This document shows positions 14,318-22,636 of a DNA stretch of 43,932 nt, in pieces. The DNA lies in contig JAFTZY010000019.1 of NCBI GenBank assembly GCA_017460955.1, positions 1 to 43,932 on the forward strand. Direction: 5' to 3'. The position numbers and the translations under genes were made by a program. The notes beneath the pieces are model-generated. The model searched no databases. It was not told where the DNA came from and saw nothing but the letters and a program-made list of their open reading frames with translations. The stretch comes from Oscillospiraceae bacterium. Lineage in GTDB: Bacteria; Bacillota; Clostridia; Oscillospirales; Ruminococcaceae. Every line of letters begins with the position of its first letter. Within the stretch, counting starts at the first letter, position 1.

Positions 14318-16062
14318 CGGGACAGCCGCTCACACAGGGCGGCATCCGGGGTCACATAGACCGTCTGCTGGTGTGTGAAGATCACCATGCCCGGCCTTGC
14401 CCCGCCCGGCTTCTTGACATAGCAGACCTTCGTGTAATCCACCGGTACCTGGGAGGAATCCCGCGCCTTGCTGTGATAGGCGGCAAGCACGGCGGCCTCC
14501 CGGATGGCCGTTTCCGTCGGCTCCCGGCCGTTTGTGACAAGGATCACATGGGACCCGGGGATGTTCTGGGTATGCAGCCACAGATCCTGCCGGGAGGCCT
14601 CACGCAGGGTGAGCTGGTCGTTCTGGCGGTTGTTGCGCCCGACCAGCACGGAAAAGCCGTCGGAGGTCTCATACTGCATGGGCGGCTGCTGGCGCGGGGC
14701 CTTCTGCTTCTGGTTCGGGCGGTGGACATAGCCCTGTGCGGCAAGCTCCTCCCGCAGCAGCGACAGGTCCGTCAGGGTCTCGGCACGGGTGAGCACATCG
14801 AACACGCTCTCCAGATATTGCAGCTCCTCCTCACCCTGCCCGATCTGCTCGGCAAGCTTCTCCCTTGCCGTCTCCGCCTTGCGGTAGCGTGTGAAATAGG
14901 CCTGCGCATTCTGGGCGGGCGTGAGGGACGAGCGCAGGGGGATGGTGACGCTGGGGCAGTCCGGTTCGTAGAAATTCTCCACGACCGCTGCCGTATCCCC
15001 CTTCTCGATCCGGTAGAGATTGGCCGAGAGCAGCTCCCCGTACAGCCGATCCTGTGCCATGCTGTCCGTCCGGGACAGCTCCTCGCGCTGGTGGGCGAGC
15101 TTGCGGCTGACGCGCTCGAGCCTTGTCATGAGGATCCGGAACAGGTCCGCCGCCCGCTGCTTCATCCGTGCTTCCCCGTCGCGCTGGGCATAGAAGGCAT
15201 CGAGCGTTTCACTGGCCGATGCGCACGGCACGCAGACCATGAGGCTCCCGTACTGCTCCGGGCGCATAAAGCAGTAATCCTTGAGCGTCCCCTCCGGTGT
15301 GCGCAGAAGATGGAAGGCGCAGGTGTTTTCGAGGAGCATCTGCTTTGTGCGCGAAATGGCAAAGAGCAGCCGGTCCGCGGTATCCCCGGACACCTCCCCC
15401 GTGCGCAGCGCCTGCCCGTGCCCTGCATAGTACACCCATTCCCGGGCCAGCAGGGGGGAGACGCCCTCGAAGATGCCAAGGAGCGCCTTGTCAAGGGGCG
15501 CATCGGGGGCAAGCAGCAGGGCATTGCGGACCGTATCCGCATCGGCAGTGAGGAAATTGAGCTGTGCGCGGCGTCTTGGCATCTCATAGGGGAAGCCCGG
15601 GAGCAGCACGCGCTCACGGGTGACATCCGCATTGCGCCGCAGGCTGTCGATGACCTTCCCCTCCCCGTCGATGAGCACGCAGTTGGAATAGCGGCCCATG
15701 ACCTCACAGGCAAGGGTCTTCTGCACGACATCCCCGAGCTCGTCCACGCACTGGAATTCCAGAAAGAGGATGCGTTCCAGGCCCTCCTGCCGCACGCCGG
15801 TGAGCTTGCCGCTGCTCAGATGCTTGCGCAGGAGCATGCAGAACATCGGCGGGGCAGCCGGACTCTCGATGGGGATCTGCGTCAGGTGGATCCTCGCGCT
15901 CCCGCCCGATACGCTCACGAGCACGGCGGCAGCGCCCTCCCTGCCCCGCATGCGCAGGAGCACCTCGTCCCGCGTCGGCTGGTGGATCCTGTCCACCCGG
16001 CAGCCGATGAGTCCCGTCAGCTCCCTTGCCACTGTGTATAGATAGGCACCGTCAAATGCCAT
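14314..16062 (-). CDS. rqcH: NFACT protein RqcH, ribosome quality control
   Basis: Rqc2/NEMF-type factor of 582 residues that binds stalled 50S-peptidyl-tRNA complexes and directs alanine tailing of stuck chains. The NFACT-N domain is plain (MAFDGAYLYTVARELTGLIG, then APPMFCMLLRKHL at 70-82). Helical and coiled-coil segments follow around 330-430. The C-terminal NFACT-R domain contains FSVLVGRNNRQND and DLWLHTQNIPGSHVIL. The Asp-Arg pair needed for tailing in Bacillus RqcH (D97-R98) aligns with E96-R97 here, a conservative change. The gene overlaps rimI by 11 bp and the glycosylase by 4 bp. Confidence 0.93.
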   Translation of the reverse strand: MAFDGAYLYTVARELTGLIGCRVDRIHQPTRDEVLLRMRGREGAAAVLVSVSGGSARIHLTQIPIESPAAPPMFCMLLRKHLSSGKLTGVRQEGLERILFLEFQCVDELGDVVQKTLACEVMGRYSNCVLIDGEGKVIDSLRRNADVTRERVLLPGFPYEMPRRRAQLNFLTADADTVRNALLLAPDAPLDKALLGIFEGVSPLLAREWVYYAGHGQALRTGEVSGDTADRLLFAISRTKQMLLENTCAFHLLRTPEGTLKDYCFMRPEQYGSLMVCVPCASASETLDAFYAQRDGEARMKQRAADLFRILMTRLERVSRKLAHQREELSRTDSMAQDRLYGELLSANLYRIEKGDTAAVVENFYEPDCPSVTIPLRSSLTPAQNAQAYFTRYRKAETAREKLAEQIGQGEEELQYLESVFDVLTRAETLTDLSLLREELAAQGYVHRPNQKQKAPRQQPPMQYETSDGFSVLVGRNNRQNDQLTLREASRQDLWLHTQNIPGSHVILVTNGREPTETAIREAAVLAAYHSKARDSSQVPVDYTKVCYVKKPGGARPGMVIFTHQQTVYVTPDAALCERLSR

Positions 16063-16528
16063 CGCTTCCGCCTCCTGTCTGTTCGCCCGGGATCTCCAGG
16101 CACATCACGGCAGCATCCTCCGTGGGATGCTGATAGAATCGCTTACGCACGCCCACACGCACAAAGCCGCACTGCTCATACAGCGCAATGGCCGGCGCAT
16201 TGGACATACGCACCTCTAAAAAAAGCTGCCCTTCTCCAAGGGTTCTGATCAGTGCCTGCACGAGCTGTCTGCCGATGCCACGGCGGCGGCAGTCCGGCGC
16301 CACGGCGATCTCAAGGAGCTCCCCCTCGGGGGGGACGAGATTTGCCGCGAGAAAGCCCAGCACTGCCCCCTCCCCGGAGAGGGCCGCTAAGATGCAGCCC
16401 GATGCGCTCCCTGCCGTTTCCATAAGGGCGTCATACGACCAGCCCTCGGCAAGGCACTGCGTCCCGAGCGCGGCACAGGCGCTGAGTGCCTGCACATCCT
16501 GTGCGGTGAGCCGCTCAACACTTGGCAT
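16052..16528 (-). CDS. rimI: Ribosomal protein S18-alanine N-acetyltransferase RimI
   Basis: GNAT acetyltransferase of 158 residues that acetylates the N-terminal alanine of ribosomal protein S18. The acetyl-CoA motif is RRRGIGRQL near residues 85-93, preceded by LEIAVAPDC. FLEVRMSNAPAIALYEQCGF, the RimI-type region, follows. A GGAGG ribosome-binding site lies about 10 bases upstream. It overlaps the 3' end of polA by 14 bp. In many bacteria rimI sits with the tsaB-tsaD t6A genes; here it is beside polA. Confidence 0.88.
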   Translation of the reverse strand: MPSVERLTAQDVQALSACAALGTQCLAEGWSYDALMETAGSASGCILAALSGEGAVLGFLAANLVPPEGELLEIAVAPDCRRRGIGRQLVQALIRTLGEGQLFLEVRMSNAPAIALYEQCGFVRVGVRKRFYQHPTEDAAVMCLEIPGEQTGGGSDGI

Positions 16529-19043
16529 CGTACCACGTCCTCCCCATGCCGACCGTAACGGTCAGCGGCACGGACAGGTCGGCCACCTGCTCCATCTCCT
16601 CCTTGAGAATGGCAGCGGCCTGTTCCTTGCAGTCCTCCGGCACCTCCACGATCAGCTCATCGTGGACCTGCATGAGGAGCCTTGCCTCGGGGACCTCCCG
16701 GGAAAGCCGGGTATGGACATGCACCATGGCAAGCTTGATGAGGTCCGCTGCCGACCCCTGCACGGGGGTGTTCATGGCGATGCGCCGTCCGGCGGCCTGC
16801 ACCACCTTGTTTTTCGCGGCAAGCTCCGGCACATAGCGGCGTCTGCCGAGCATCGTGCAGACATAGCCGTCCCGGATCGCATCCTCGACGATGCGGTCAA
16901 GGAAGCCCGACACCTTCGGGAAGGACCCGAGATAATCGGCGATATACTGCTTGGCGCGGGCGAGGGACACATGGATGTCCTTCGAGAGGGAGAAGGCGCC
17001 CATGCCGTAGAGGATGCCGAAATTCACGGCCTTGGCCGCCGAGCGCATCTCGGGGGTGACAAAATCCTCGGGCATGTCAAAGACCTTGGCGGCGGTGGCA
17101 GTATGGATGTCCGCCCCGGAGCGGAAGGCCTCCTGCATGGCCTCATCGCCGCTCAAATGCGCCATCAGGCGCAGCTCGATCTGGCTGTAGTCGGCATCGA
17201 GCAGCACGCAGCCGTCCGAGGCGGCAAAGAACGTGCGCATCTGCGCCCCGAGCTCCGTGCGCACGGGGATGTTCTGGAGGTTCGGCTCGGTGGAGGAGAG
17301 CCGGCCCGTGCGGGTCTCGGTCTGACGGAAATTCGTATGGATCCGCCCGTCCTCCCCGATGCACGAGAGCAGTCCGTCCACATAGGTGGACTGGAGCTTG
17401 GTGTACTGCCGGTACTCGAGAATGAGCGGGATCACGGGATGCGCATCGCTCAGCTCCGAGAGGACCTCCGCGCTCGTGGAATAGCCGCTCTTGGTCTTTT
17501 TCTTCGGCGGCAGCCCGAGCTCCTCAAAGAGCACGGTCCCGAGCTGCCGGGGGGAGGCGATGTTGAATTCCCTCCCTGCAAGCTCGTAGATCCTTGCCTG
17601 CAGCTGCCCGATGCGCCCGCTCAGCTCCTCCCCGAAGGCGCGGATGCCGTCGGGGAGCGTGCGCATCCCCACATGCTCCATGGACGCGAGCACCCGCGTC
17701 AGCGGGAGCTCCACCTCCTGCCAGAGCCGGAGCATCCCGAGGTCCTCGAGCTGGTGCAGCCCTTTTTCGGCAAGACCGGGCAGGGAGGCGGCATCGGCGT
17801 TCTCACCGAGGGTCTCGAAATACGGCACGCCAAGTCCTGCACACACGGCGGCCACGCTGTAATCCTTGCCCGAGGGCTCGAGGAGGTACCCGCATACGGC
17901 GGCATCAAAGACGATCCCCCGGAGCGCACCTGCGTGTGAGAGGGCATAGCGGTAATGGGGCTTGGCATCGTCCGTGAGCTTGTCCGCATCGCTTGTCAGA
18001 AAGGCGAGGATCTGCGCGGGATCCGATGTTACATAGACCCGCTCCTCCCGCACTACCCGCAGCACGCCCTCCCGGAGGGTATAGGCCGCACGCCCCGGAG
18101 CACAGGCCGCCTCACTGAAGGGGCATTCGGTGAGTGCACGAGCCGCTACCGGCGCGTCCTTCTGCGCGGGGGCGGCCTCCCCGAGCGGTGTCAGATGCAG
18201 CCGCTCGAGCAGGCGGTGCAGCTCGAGCCTTGTGAGCAGGCGGCGCAGCTCGTCGGTCCGCCATTTCGCGGGGGTATAGTCCCCGATCCGGCAGGACACG
18301 GGCGCATCCCGCACGATCGTGGCAAGCCATTTGCTGTGCTCGGCATCCGCCCGGCCGCCCTCGAGCTTTTCCCGGATGCGGGGCGTGGCCTGCACCTCGT
18401 CCATATGCGCATACATCTCCTCGATGGTCCCCCAGTCCCGGATGAGCGCCATGGCGGTCTTTTCGCCGATGCCCCGGATGCCGGGGATGTTATCGGAGCT
18501 GTCGCCCATGAGCGCCTTGAGATCGCGCAGATGATCGGGGACAAAGCCGTACTCCTCCTCAAAAAAGGCGGGCGTATAGGGGATCGTCCCCTTGTTCGTG
18601 ACAAGGTGTACGGTCACCTGATCGGACACGAGCTGTAAGCTGTCCCGGTCGCCCGTCATGAGGATGCACTCGTGCCCCTCCCGTTCACAGGCAGCGGCAA
18701 GGGTGCCCAGGATGTCATCGGCCTCGTACCCCTCACAGCTCACACACGCGATCCCCAGATCCCCTAAGAGCTCTTTGAGGTAGGGCATCTGCATGGCAAG
18801 CTCCTCCGGCATCCCCTTGCGGTTGGCCTTATAGGCGGCATCCGCTTTATGCCGGAAGGTCGGTGCCTTCAGATCGAAGGCCGCTGCCACGGCATCGGGC
18901 TTCACGCTCTCCGCTTCCTTCAGATAGATGTTCATGAAGCCGTACAGGGCATTGGTAAAGATGCCCTCCTTGTTCGCAAGTGCCTTGACTCCGTAGAATG
19001 CCCGGTTGACGATGCTGTTGCCGTCAATGACCAGTAAACGCAT
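16515..19043 (-). CDS. polA: DNA polymerase I
   Basis: Repair and Okazaki-fragment polymerase of 842 residues. The 5' nuclease domain (about 1-290) is intact, with LLVIDGNSIVNRAFYG, CEGYEADDILG and LMTGDRDSLQL. The middle 3'-5' exonuclease-like domain has lost its metal-binding aspartates: the first motif reads AYTLREGVLRVV. Proofreading is therefore not expected, as in Bacillus-type enzymes. The polymerase domain has motif A LDADYSQIELRLMAH, motif B RSAAKAVNFGILYGMG and motif C LLMQVHDELIVEVP. GGAAGGG precedes the ATG. It follows the rlmA-like gene by 15 bp. Confidence 0.97.
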   Translation of the reverse strand: MRLLVIDGNSIVNRAFYGVKALANKEGIFTNALYGFMNIYLKEAESVKPDAVAAAFDLKAPTFRHKADAAYKANRKGMPEELAMQMPYLKELLGDLGIACVSCEGYEADDILGTLAAACEREGHECILMTGDRDSLQLVSDQVTVHLVTNKGTIPYTPAFFEEEYGFVPDHLRDLKALMGDSSDNIPGIRGIGEKTAMALIRDWGTIEEMYAHMDEVQATPRIREKLEGGRADAEHSKWLATIVRDAPVSCRIGDYTPAKWRTDELRRLLTRLELHRLLERLHLTPLGEAAPAQKDAPVAARALTECPFSEAACAPGRAAYTLREGVLRVVREERVYVTSDPAQILAFLTSDADKLTDDAKPHYRYALSHAGALRGIVFDAAVCGYLLEPSGKDYSVAAVCAGLGVPYFETLGENADAASLPGLAEKGLHQLEDLGMLRLWQEVELPLTRVLASMEHVGMRTLPDGIRAFGEELSGRIGQLQARIYELAGREFNIASPRQLGTVLFEELGLPPKKKTKSGYSTSAEVLSELSDAHPVIPLILEYRQYTKLQSTYVDGLLSCIGEDGRIHTNFRQTETRTGRLSSTEPNLQNIPVRTELGAQMRTFFAASDGCVLLDADYSQIELRLMAHLSGDEAMQEAFRSGADIHTATAAKVFDMPEDFVTPEMRSAAKAVNFGILYGMGAFSLSKDIHVSLARAKQYIADYLGSFPKVSGFLDRIVEDAIRDGYVCTMLGRRRYVPELAAKNKVVQAAGRRIAMNTPVQGSAADLIKLAMVHVHTRLSREVPEARLLMQVHDELIVEVPEDCKEQAAAILKEEMEQVADLSVPLTVTVGMGRTWYDAKC

Positions 19044-19058
19044 GATGTACCCTTCCTC

Positions 19059-19859
19059 TCAATCTGATTTTCGGTAGACCAGCACCTCAAACTGTGTGCA
19101 GGTCGTCAGCTGCTGCAATGCCTGCAAACGCTCACGCTCTTTGGCACCCGTGCGGTAGGCATAGGGCGTCATGGCAAAGAGCGCACGGATGTCCCCGGGG
19201 GTCAGAAGCGTGATCGTTTTGTCCGTACACAGCCTGTCACAGAACTGAAAGCCCTCGAGCGCATAGTCCTTCACCTCGTTCTCATAGGGGCTGTCATAGA
19301 CGGCGCATTTGAGCTCCCAGAGGTGGCGTCTGCCGGGGATGACCATGAGGAGCATGCCCCCCGGGGCCAGAACGCGCCGGAATTCCTCCCCGCAGTAGGG
19401 GGCAAACACGCTCATGAGCGCATCGCAGCGCTGCGGGAGCACCGGCAGACGGAACACGCTCCCCACGGCATAGTCCGACTGCTTGTCGGCTCTCGCGGCA
19501 AGGTCGGCGGCCGTCTTGGAGATGTCCACGCCGAGCACGGACGCATCCGGCCGCTTCCCGGCGGCCCCGCGGGTATAGTACCCCTCCCCGCAGCCGGCAT
19601 CGAGGAGCGTCCCGCCCTGCGGCAGGCAGCGGTCCACCGCCGTACACAGGGTATCGAGCAGGTGTGCATAATAGCCGCGTCCCAGAAATTCCCGGCGGGC
19701 GCGCACCATTTCCGGATTGTCCCCCGGGAGCCGGGAATGCTTGTGTCCCTCGGGGAGCAGGTGGACATAGCCGCTGCGTCCCCTGTCAAAGCTGTGTCCG
19801 GCGCTGCACCGGAGTGTACGCTCGTGCGGCAGAAGGGGGCGTGCGCAGACCGGACACAT
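19059..19859 (-). CDS. RlmA-type 23S rRNA guanine methyltransferase
   Basis: SAM-dependent methyltransferase of 266 residues. It begins with the zinc-binding knuckle of the RlmA family (C2, C5, C18 and H22 in MCPVC...CSAGH), followed by SFDRGRSGYVHLL. The SAM-binding motif is LLDAGCGEGYYTRG with LGVDISKTA after it. Relatives methylate G745 or G748 in helix 35 of 23S rRNA, and some affect sensitivity to tylosin-type macrolides; which position applies here is not clear. The frame is open to 19901, but the ATG at 19859 starts directly at the zinc knuckle. It begins 10 bp after the nif3 stop codon, whose TGAGG may serve as a weak ribosome-binding site. Confidence 0.85.
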   Translation of the reverse strand: MCPVCARPLLPHERTLRCSAGHSFDRGRSGYVHLLPEGHKHSRLPGDNPEMVRARREFLGRGYYAHLLDTLCTAVDRCLPQGGTLLDAGCGEGYYTRGAAGKRPDASVLGVDISKTAADLAARADKQSDYAVGSVFRLPVLPQRCDALMSVFAPYCGEEFRRVLAPGGMLLMVIPGRRHLWELKCAVYDSPYENEVKDYALEGFQFCDRLCTDKTITLLTPGDIRALFAMTPYAYRTGAKERERLQALQQLTTCTQFEVLVYRKSD

Positions 19860-19869
19860 CCATACCGCC

Positions 19870-20619
19870 TCAGATGTACGCAACGGGCTCCTCCTCCACA
19901 AATTCCGTCACAGCCACGCCCGGCAGCGCCTCCCGGAGCTTTTCTGCGACATAGGGCACCATCAGGATCTCCGTGTGATAATGGCCGCAGTCGATCAGGC
20001 CCAGCCCCAGCTCCTGTGCCTTGTACCAGCGGTCATGCTTGACATCGCCCGTGAGCAGGCAGTCGGCCACGCCCTCACAGTCCTCGAGGAGGGACGCGCC
20101 GGCGCCGGTGCAGATGGCGATGCGCTGTGCTTCGTCATCCCACGGTGCAGAGACCCGCACACTCGTACAGCCAAGGACCTCCTTGGCGCTCTGGGCGATC
20201 TCGAGCAGGCTCAGCGGCCGGGAGAGCGTCAGGAGCTTCCCCGGCTCCGCAAAGCCCTCCCGCTTTGCAACGGGCAGGACCTCCGACAGCTTTTCGGCCA
20301 GGAGATCATTCATCACCGCCAGATCGAGCGGGGTATGGCTGCAAACGGCTGCCATCTCCGCCTGTGCGAGCATGTAGGGGATGCTCGTGCTCACAAGGCG
20401 CTTTAAGGGCGAGAAGATCACCGGATGATGGGATACGATCACATTGCACGAGAGCTGCTGTGCGCGTTCCACAGCGCCCGCGGTGATATCGAGTGTCACG
20501 AGCACGCCCGTGACCGGTGCCTTGGGATCCCCCACGAGGAGCCCGGAATTATCCCAGGGCTCCTGCGTGGCAAAGGGGGCGAGCGCCTCCATGGCAAGGC
20601 AGACATCCTGTACGGTCAT
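19870..20619 (-). CDS. Nif3-like dinuclear metal-centre protein
   Basis: A 249-residue member of the Nif3/DUF34 family (YqfO/YbgI relatives), which forms ring-shaped hexamers with a dimetal site in each subunit. Metal ligands are visible in IVSHHPVIFSPLK (residues 60-72) and near the C-terminus in GLIDCGHYHTE. The N-terminal PWDNSGLLVGD is diagnostic. The biochemical role is unsettled; annotation as GTP cyclohydrolase I type 2 rests on limited evidence. It is coupled to trmK by a 4-bp overlap, an arrangement common in Firmicutes. Confidence 0.92.
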   Translation of the reverse strand: MTVQDVCLAMEALAPFATQEPWDNSGLLVGDPKAPVTGVLVTLDITAGAVERAQQLSCNVIVSHHPVIFSPLKRLVSTSIPYMLAQAEMAAVCSHTPLDLAVMNDLLAEKLSEVLPVAKREGFAEPGKLLTLSRPLSLLEIAQSAKEVLGCTSVRVSAPWDDEAQRIAICTGAGASLLEDCEGVADCLLTGDVKHDRWYKAQELGLGLIDCGHYHTEILMVPYVAEKLREALPGVAVTEFVEEEPVAYI

Positions 20620-21287
20620 GTAAATTCCTCCAATCGCTTTGTCACGGCAGCCGCTGCTGCGGTGAGGACTTCATCGGGTGTGCCGGCATCGGCTCTGGCG
20701 CGTGCGGTTTGCTGTAAAAACCGCGCCTGGCGCTGTGCATAGGCAAGGCAGTCCGGATCGTGCAGATCCATCCGCCCGAGCCATATGAGCACTGCATCCG
20801 CCCTTCGGGGGACATCGCTTGTCACGGCCATGACGGCATACAGGAACTTTCCCTCCCGCACACAGCGCTCCTCCCGGATGGCAAAGCCGTTTTCATACAG
20901 CCACTCCCGCAGGAGCGCGGCACGGGTCATGGGCTGCAGGATGAGCCGCATCGTGCGCAGCTCCTCCTGCCACGGGCAGCTCTCCAGGATATGGATGATG
21001 GTCTCCCCGCCCATCCCGGCGATGACGATGTCCGTCAGACCCTCCGGCGGCACCTGTGTAAGGCCGTCGGAGAGGATGGTGCGGATGCGCCCGATCAGGC
21101 CGTTTGCTTCGATCGTTTTTCTGGCCGATCCGAGCGGTCCCTCGCCGATGTCCGAGGCAATGGCAGAGTGCGCCCTGCCCGATGTGAGCAGATGGACTGC
21201 AAGCTTGGCATGATCCGTCCCCACGTCACACACGCAGCCGCCCGGCGTGACAAGGTCTGCACATGCCAGAAGTCTGGGACTGAGCAT
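20616..21287 (-). CDS. trmK: tRNA (adenine22-N1)-methyltransferase
   Basis: SAM-dependent enzyme of 223 residues making m1A22 in bacterial tRNAs. The SAM motif is CDVGTDHAKLAVHLL (residues 20-34), then ASDIGEGPLGSAR. The catalytic-loop region DIVIAGMGGETIIHIL is typical of the TrmK family. A strong AAGGGGG ribosome-binding site precedes the ATG. It opens the tightly overlapping run through nif3, rlmA, polA, rimI, rqcH and the glycosylase. No clear promoter was found just upstream, so readthrough past the 21311-21340 hairpin is possible. Confidence 0.93.
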   Translation of the reverse strand: MLSPRLLACADLVTPGGCVCDVGTDHAKLAVHLLTSGRAHSAIASDIGEGPLGSARKTIEANGLIGRIRTILSDGLTQVPPEGLTDIVIAGMGGETIIHILESCPWQEELRTMRLILQPMTRAALLREWLYENGFAIREERCVREGKFLYAVMAVTSDVPRRADAVLIWLGRMDLHDPDCLAYAQRQARFLQQTARARADAGTPDEVLTAAAAAVTKRLEEFT

Positions 21288-21310
21288 AGCTTCCCCCTTC
21301 CAAACAAAGC

Positions 21311-21340
21311 GGGGAGCTTAGGATCACTCCGCAGCTCCCC
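21311..21340 (-). terminator. Intrinsic terminator after the DUF1858 gene
   Basis: Read on the minus strand, an 8-bp stem GGGGAGCT/AGCTCCCC (21340-21333 and 21318-21311) with a 14-base loop that can pair further (GGA/TCC), followed by GCTTTGTTTG. It lies between the DUF1858 gene and trmK. Confidence 0.75.
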
Positions 21341-21379
21341 TGTGTTCTCTTCAGGATCCGTCCCTACCGGGGTGGGTCC

Positions 21380-21580
21380 TCAGTTTCCGAAAGCGTCATT
21401 GAGCTTGGATACCAGTTCATCGGCATCCACGCCGTGTACCATGCACGCTTCCTCGATCGTTTCGCCTCTGGACGCAGGGCATCCCAGGCAATGCATCCCG
21501 ATGCCCAGGAAGAAGGGCGCAGCGATCTCCAGATTCTCATCGAGGATATCGCCGATCACGGTCTGCTTAGATACTACCAT
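21380..21580 (-). CDS. DUF1858 domain protein
   Basis: A 66-residue protein with the DUF1858 pattern: a start of KQTVIGDILDENLEIAAPFF and the compact cysteine motif GMHCLGCPASRGETIEEAC. Proteins with this domain occur alone or fused to hybrid-cluster-like and redox proteins. The CxxC pair suggests metal or redox chemistry, but no function is established. AGGAGG precedes the ATG. It follows the zinc-ribbon gene by 28 bp, and a terminator comes after it. Confidence 0.88.
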   Translation of the reverse strand: MVVSKQTVIGDILDENLEIAAPFFLGIGMHCLGCPASRGETIEEACMVHGVDADELVSKLNDAFGN

Positions 21581-21608
21581 AGCCTATCCCTCCTGTAAAA
21601 CGTGTTGC

Positions 21609-21884
21609 TTATTCGTTCTTCATCTTGGCAAAGCATTCGCTGCAATATACCGGTCTGTCCTCACGGGGCTGGAACGGTACTCTTGCCTCGCCGCCGCAGC
21701 CGGCGCAAACTGCTGTGAACATCTCTCTCGGTGCTCTGGCAGCGCCCTTTCTGGCATTACGGCAATCGCGGCATCTCTGCGGCTCGTGCTCAAAGCCCTT
21801 TTCTGCATAGAACTCCTGCTCGCCGGCAGTGAATACGAACTCTGCTCCGCAATCCTTGCATACTAATGTCTTGTCTTCGTACAT
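21609..21884 (-). CDS. Small double zinc-ribbon protein
   Basis: A 91-residue protein with four CxxC pairs: CKDC (9-12), CRDC, CAGC and CSEC. They should bind two zinc ions. The segment FVFTAGEQEFYAEKGFEHEPQRC is the conserved core of the probable zinc-ribbon family found widely in Clostridia. No DNA-binding or enzyme motif is evident and the role is unknown. A GAGGT ribosome-binding site lies before the ATG. The 167 bp upstream (21885-22051) hold no gene and no promoter I can defend. Confidence 0.85.
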   Translation of the reverse strand: MYEDKTLVCKDCGAEFVFTAGEQEFYAEKGFEHEPQRCRDCRNARKGAARAPREMFTAVCAGCGGEARVPFQPREDRPVYCSECFAKMKNE

Positions 21885-22051
21885 GATCGTTTACCTCACT
21901 TGAAAAGTATTTGTTTTCGGACTACGGACGGAGTAAAACCGACATCTTTGGTCAAATATGATCTGCCGCACGGCAAATAATAGATGCATCAACGCTCTCA
22001 TTGAGCTACAAGCCCTGTTTCTATCAGATCCGTGTATGACACGGAGGTGAC

Positions 22052-22636
22052 CTAAAATGAATCGAAGTAATCCGTACTTCGCACGGCACGCATTTTCCTG
22101 CGTATTCTCTGCACGGCATTGTCCACGGATTTTGGTGAGATCGAAAGCCTGCGGGCGCATTCCTCGTAGGAGCTGCCCTCAAGCAGGCATTGCAGGATCT
22201 CCCATTCCCGCTTGGACAGCATGGCCATGACCTGCATCCGGCGCTGTGCCAGGGAATCCTTCTGTGTCAGGATGCTCTCCGGGGTGTCCGGATCCACCAG
22301 ATCCCCCCGCAGCTCGAGCACGCCGACCAGGTCCTCCACGGGGTACGCCGCCCTGCGCTCCTTGCGCAGAAAGCTGCGCATCGCATTGAGGATGCACGTC
22401 TGTGCGAAGGCGCCGAACGCCTTGCCCTGCGCCGGATCGAACGCCTTGACCGCATGGACTAAGGCGATCATCCCCTCCTGCTCGAGGTCCTCCGCATCGG
22501 TCGGCGTCGGTGCAAGCTTCACCGCATGGAACCGGATGAGCCGCAGATACCTTGACAGCAGCACGCCCTCGGCCGCTTCGCTTTCGGCGGCCTGCACGGC
22601 CAGCTCCTCATCGGAGCAGTGCTCCAGCTCATGCAT
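22052..22636 (-). CDS. SigH-like sigma-70 family factor
   Basis: RNA polymerase sigma factor of 194 residues. Region 2 spans about 38-95 (DAEDLEQEGMIALVHAVKAF and the aromatic-rich segment after it). Region 4 is a helix-turn-helix near 137-180 (LSKREWEILQCLLEG, then SPKSVDNAVQRIRRKM), and VDNAVQR is the SigH hallmark. The sequence is shorter and more diverged than Bacillus SigH (218), so it may be the sporulation SigH or a paralogue. The frame is open to 22693; I use the ATG at 22636, which overlaps the upstream gene by 8 bp. Its ribosome-binding site is weak, consistent with coupled, low-level translation. Confidence 0.8.
   Translation of the reverse strand: MHELEHCSDEELAVQAAESEAAEGVLLSRYLRLIRFHAVKLAPTPTDAEDLEQEGMIALVHAVKAFDPAQGKAFGAFAQTCILNAMRSFLRKERRAAYPVEDLVGVLELRGDLVDPDTPESILTQKDSLAQRRMQVMAMLSKREWEILQCLLEGSSYEECARRLSISPKSVDNAVQRIRRKMRAVRSTDYFDSF

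Noticed and set aside
14260..16041. Plus-strand open frame of 593 codons opposite rqcH
   Set aside because: The minus strand encodes a full NFACT protein with all its domains; the opposite frame is a GC-rich shadow.
22035..22051. CCGTGT/ACACGG inverted repeat after the sigma factor gene as a terminator
   Set aside because: The stem is 6 bp and no T run follows on the minus strand.
21891..22160. Minus-strand open frame of 89 codons before the zinc-ribbon gene
   Set aside because: It overlaps the end of the sigma factor gene, has no good ribosome-binding site and no recognisable family feature.
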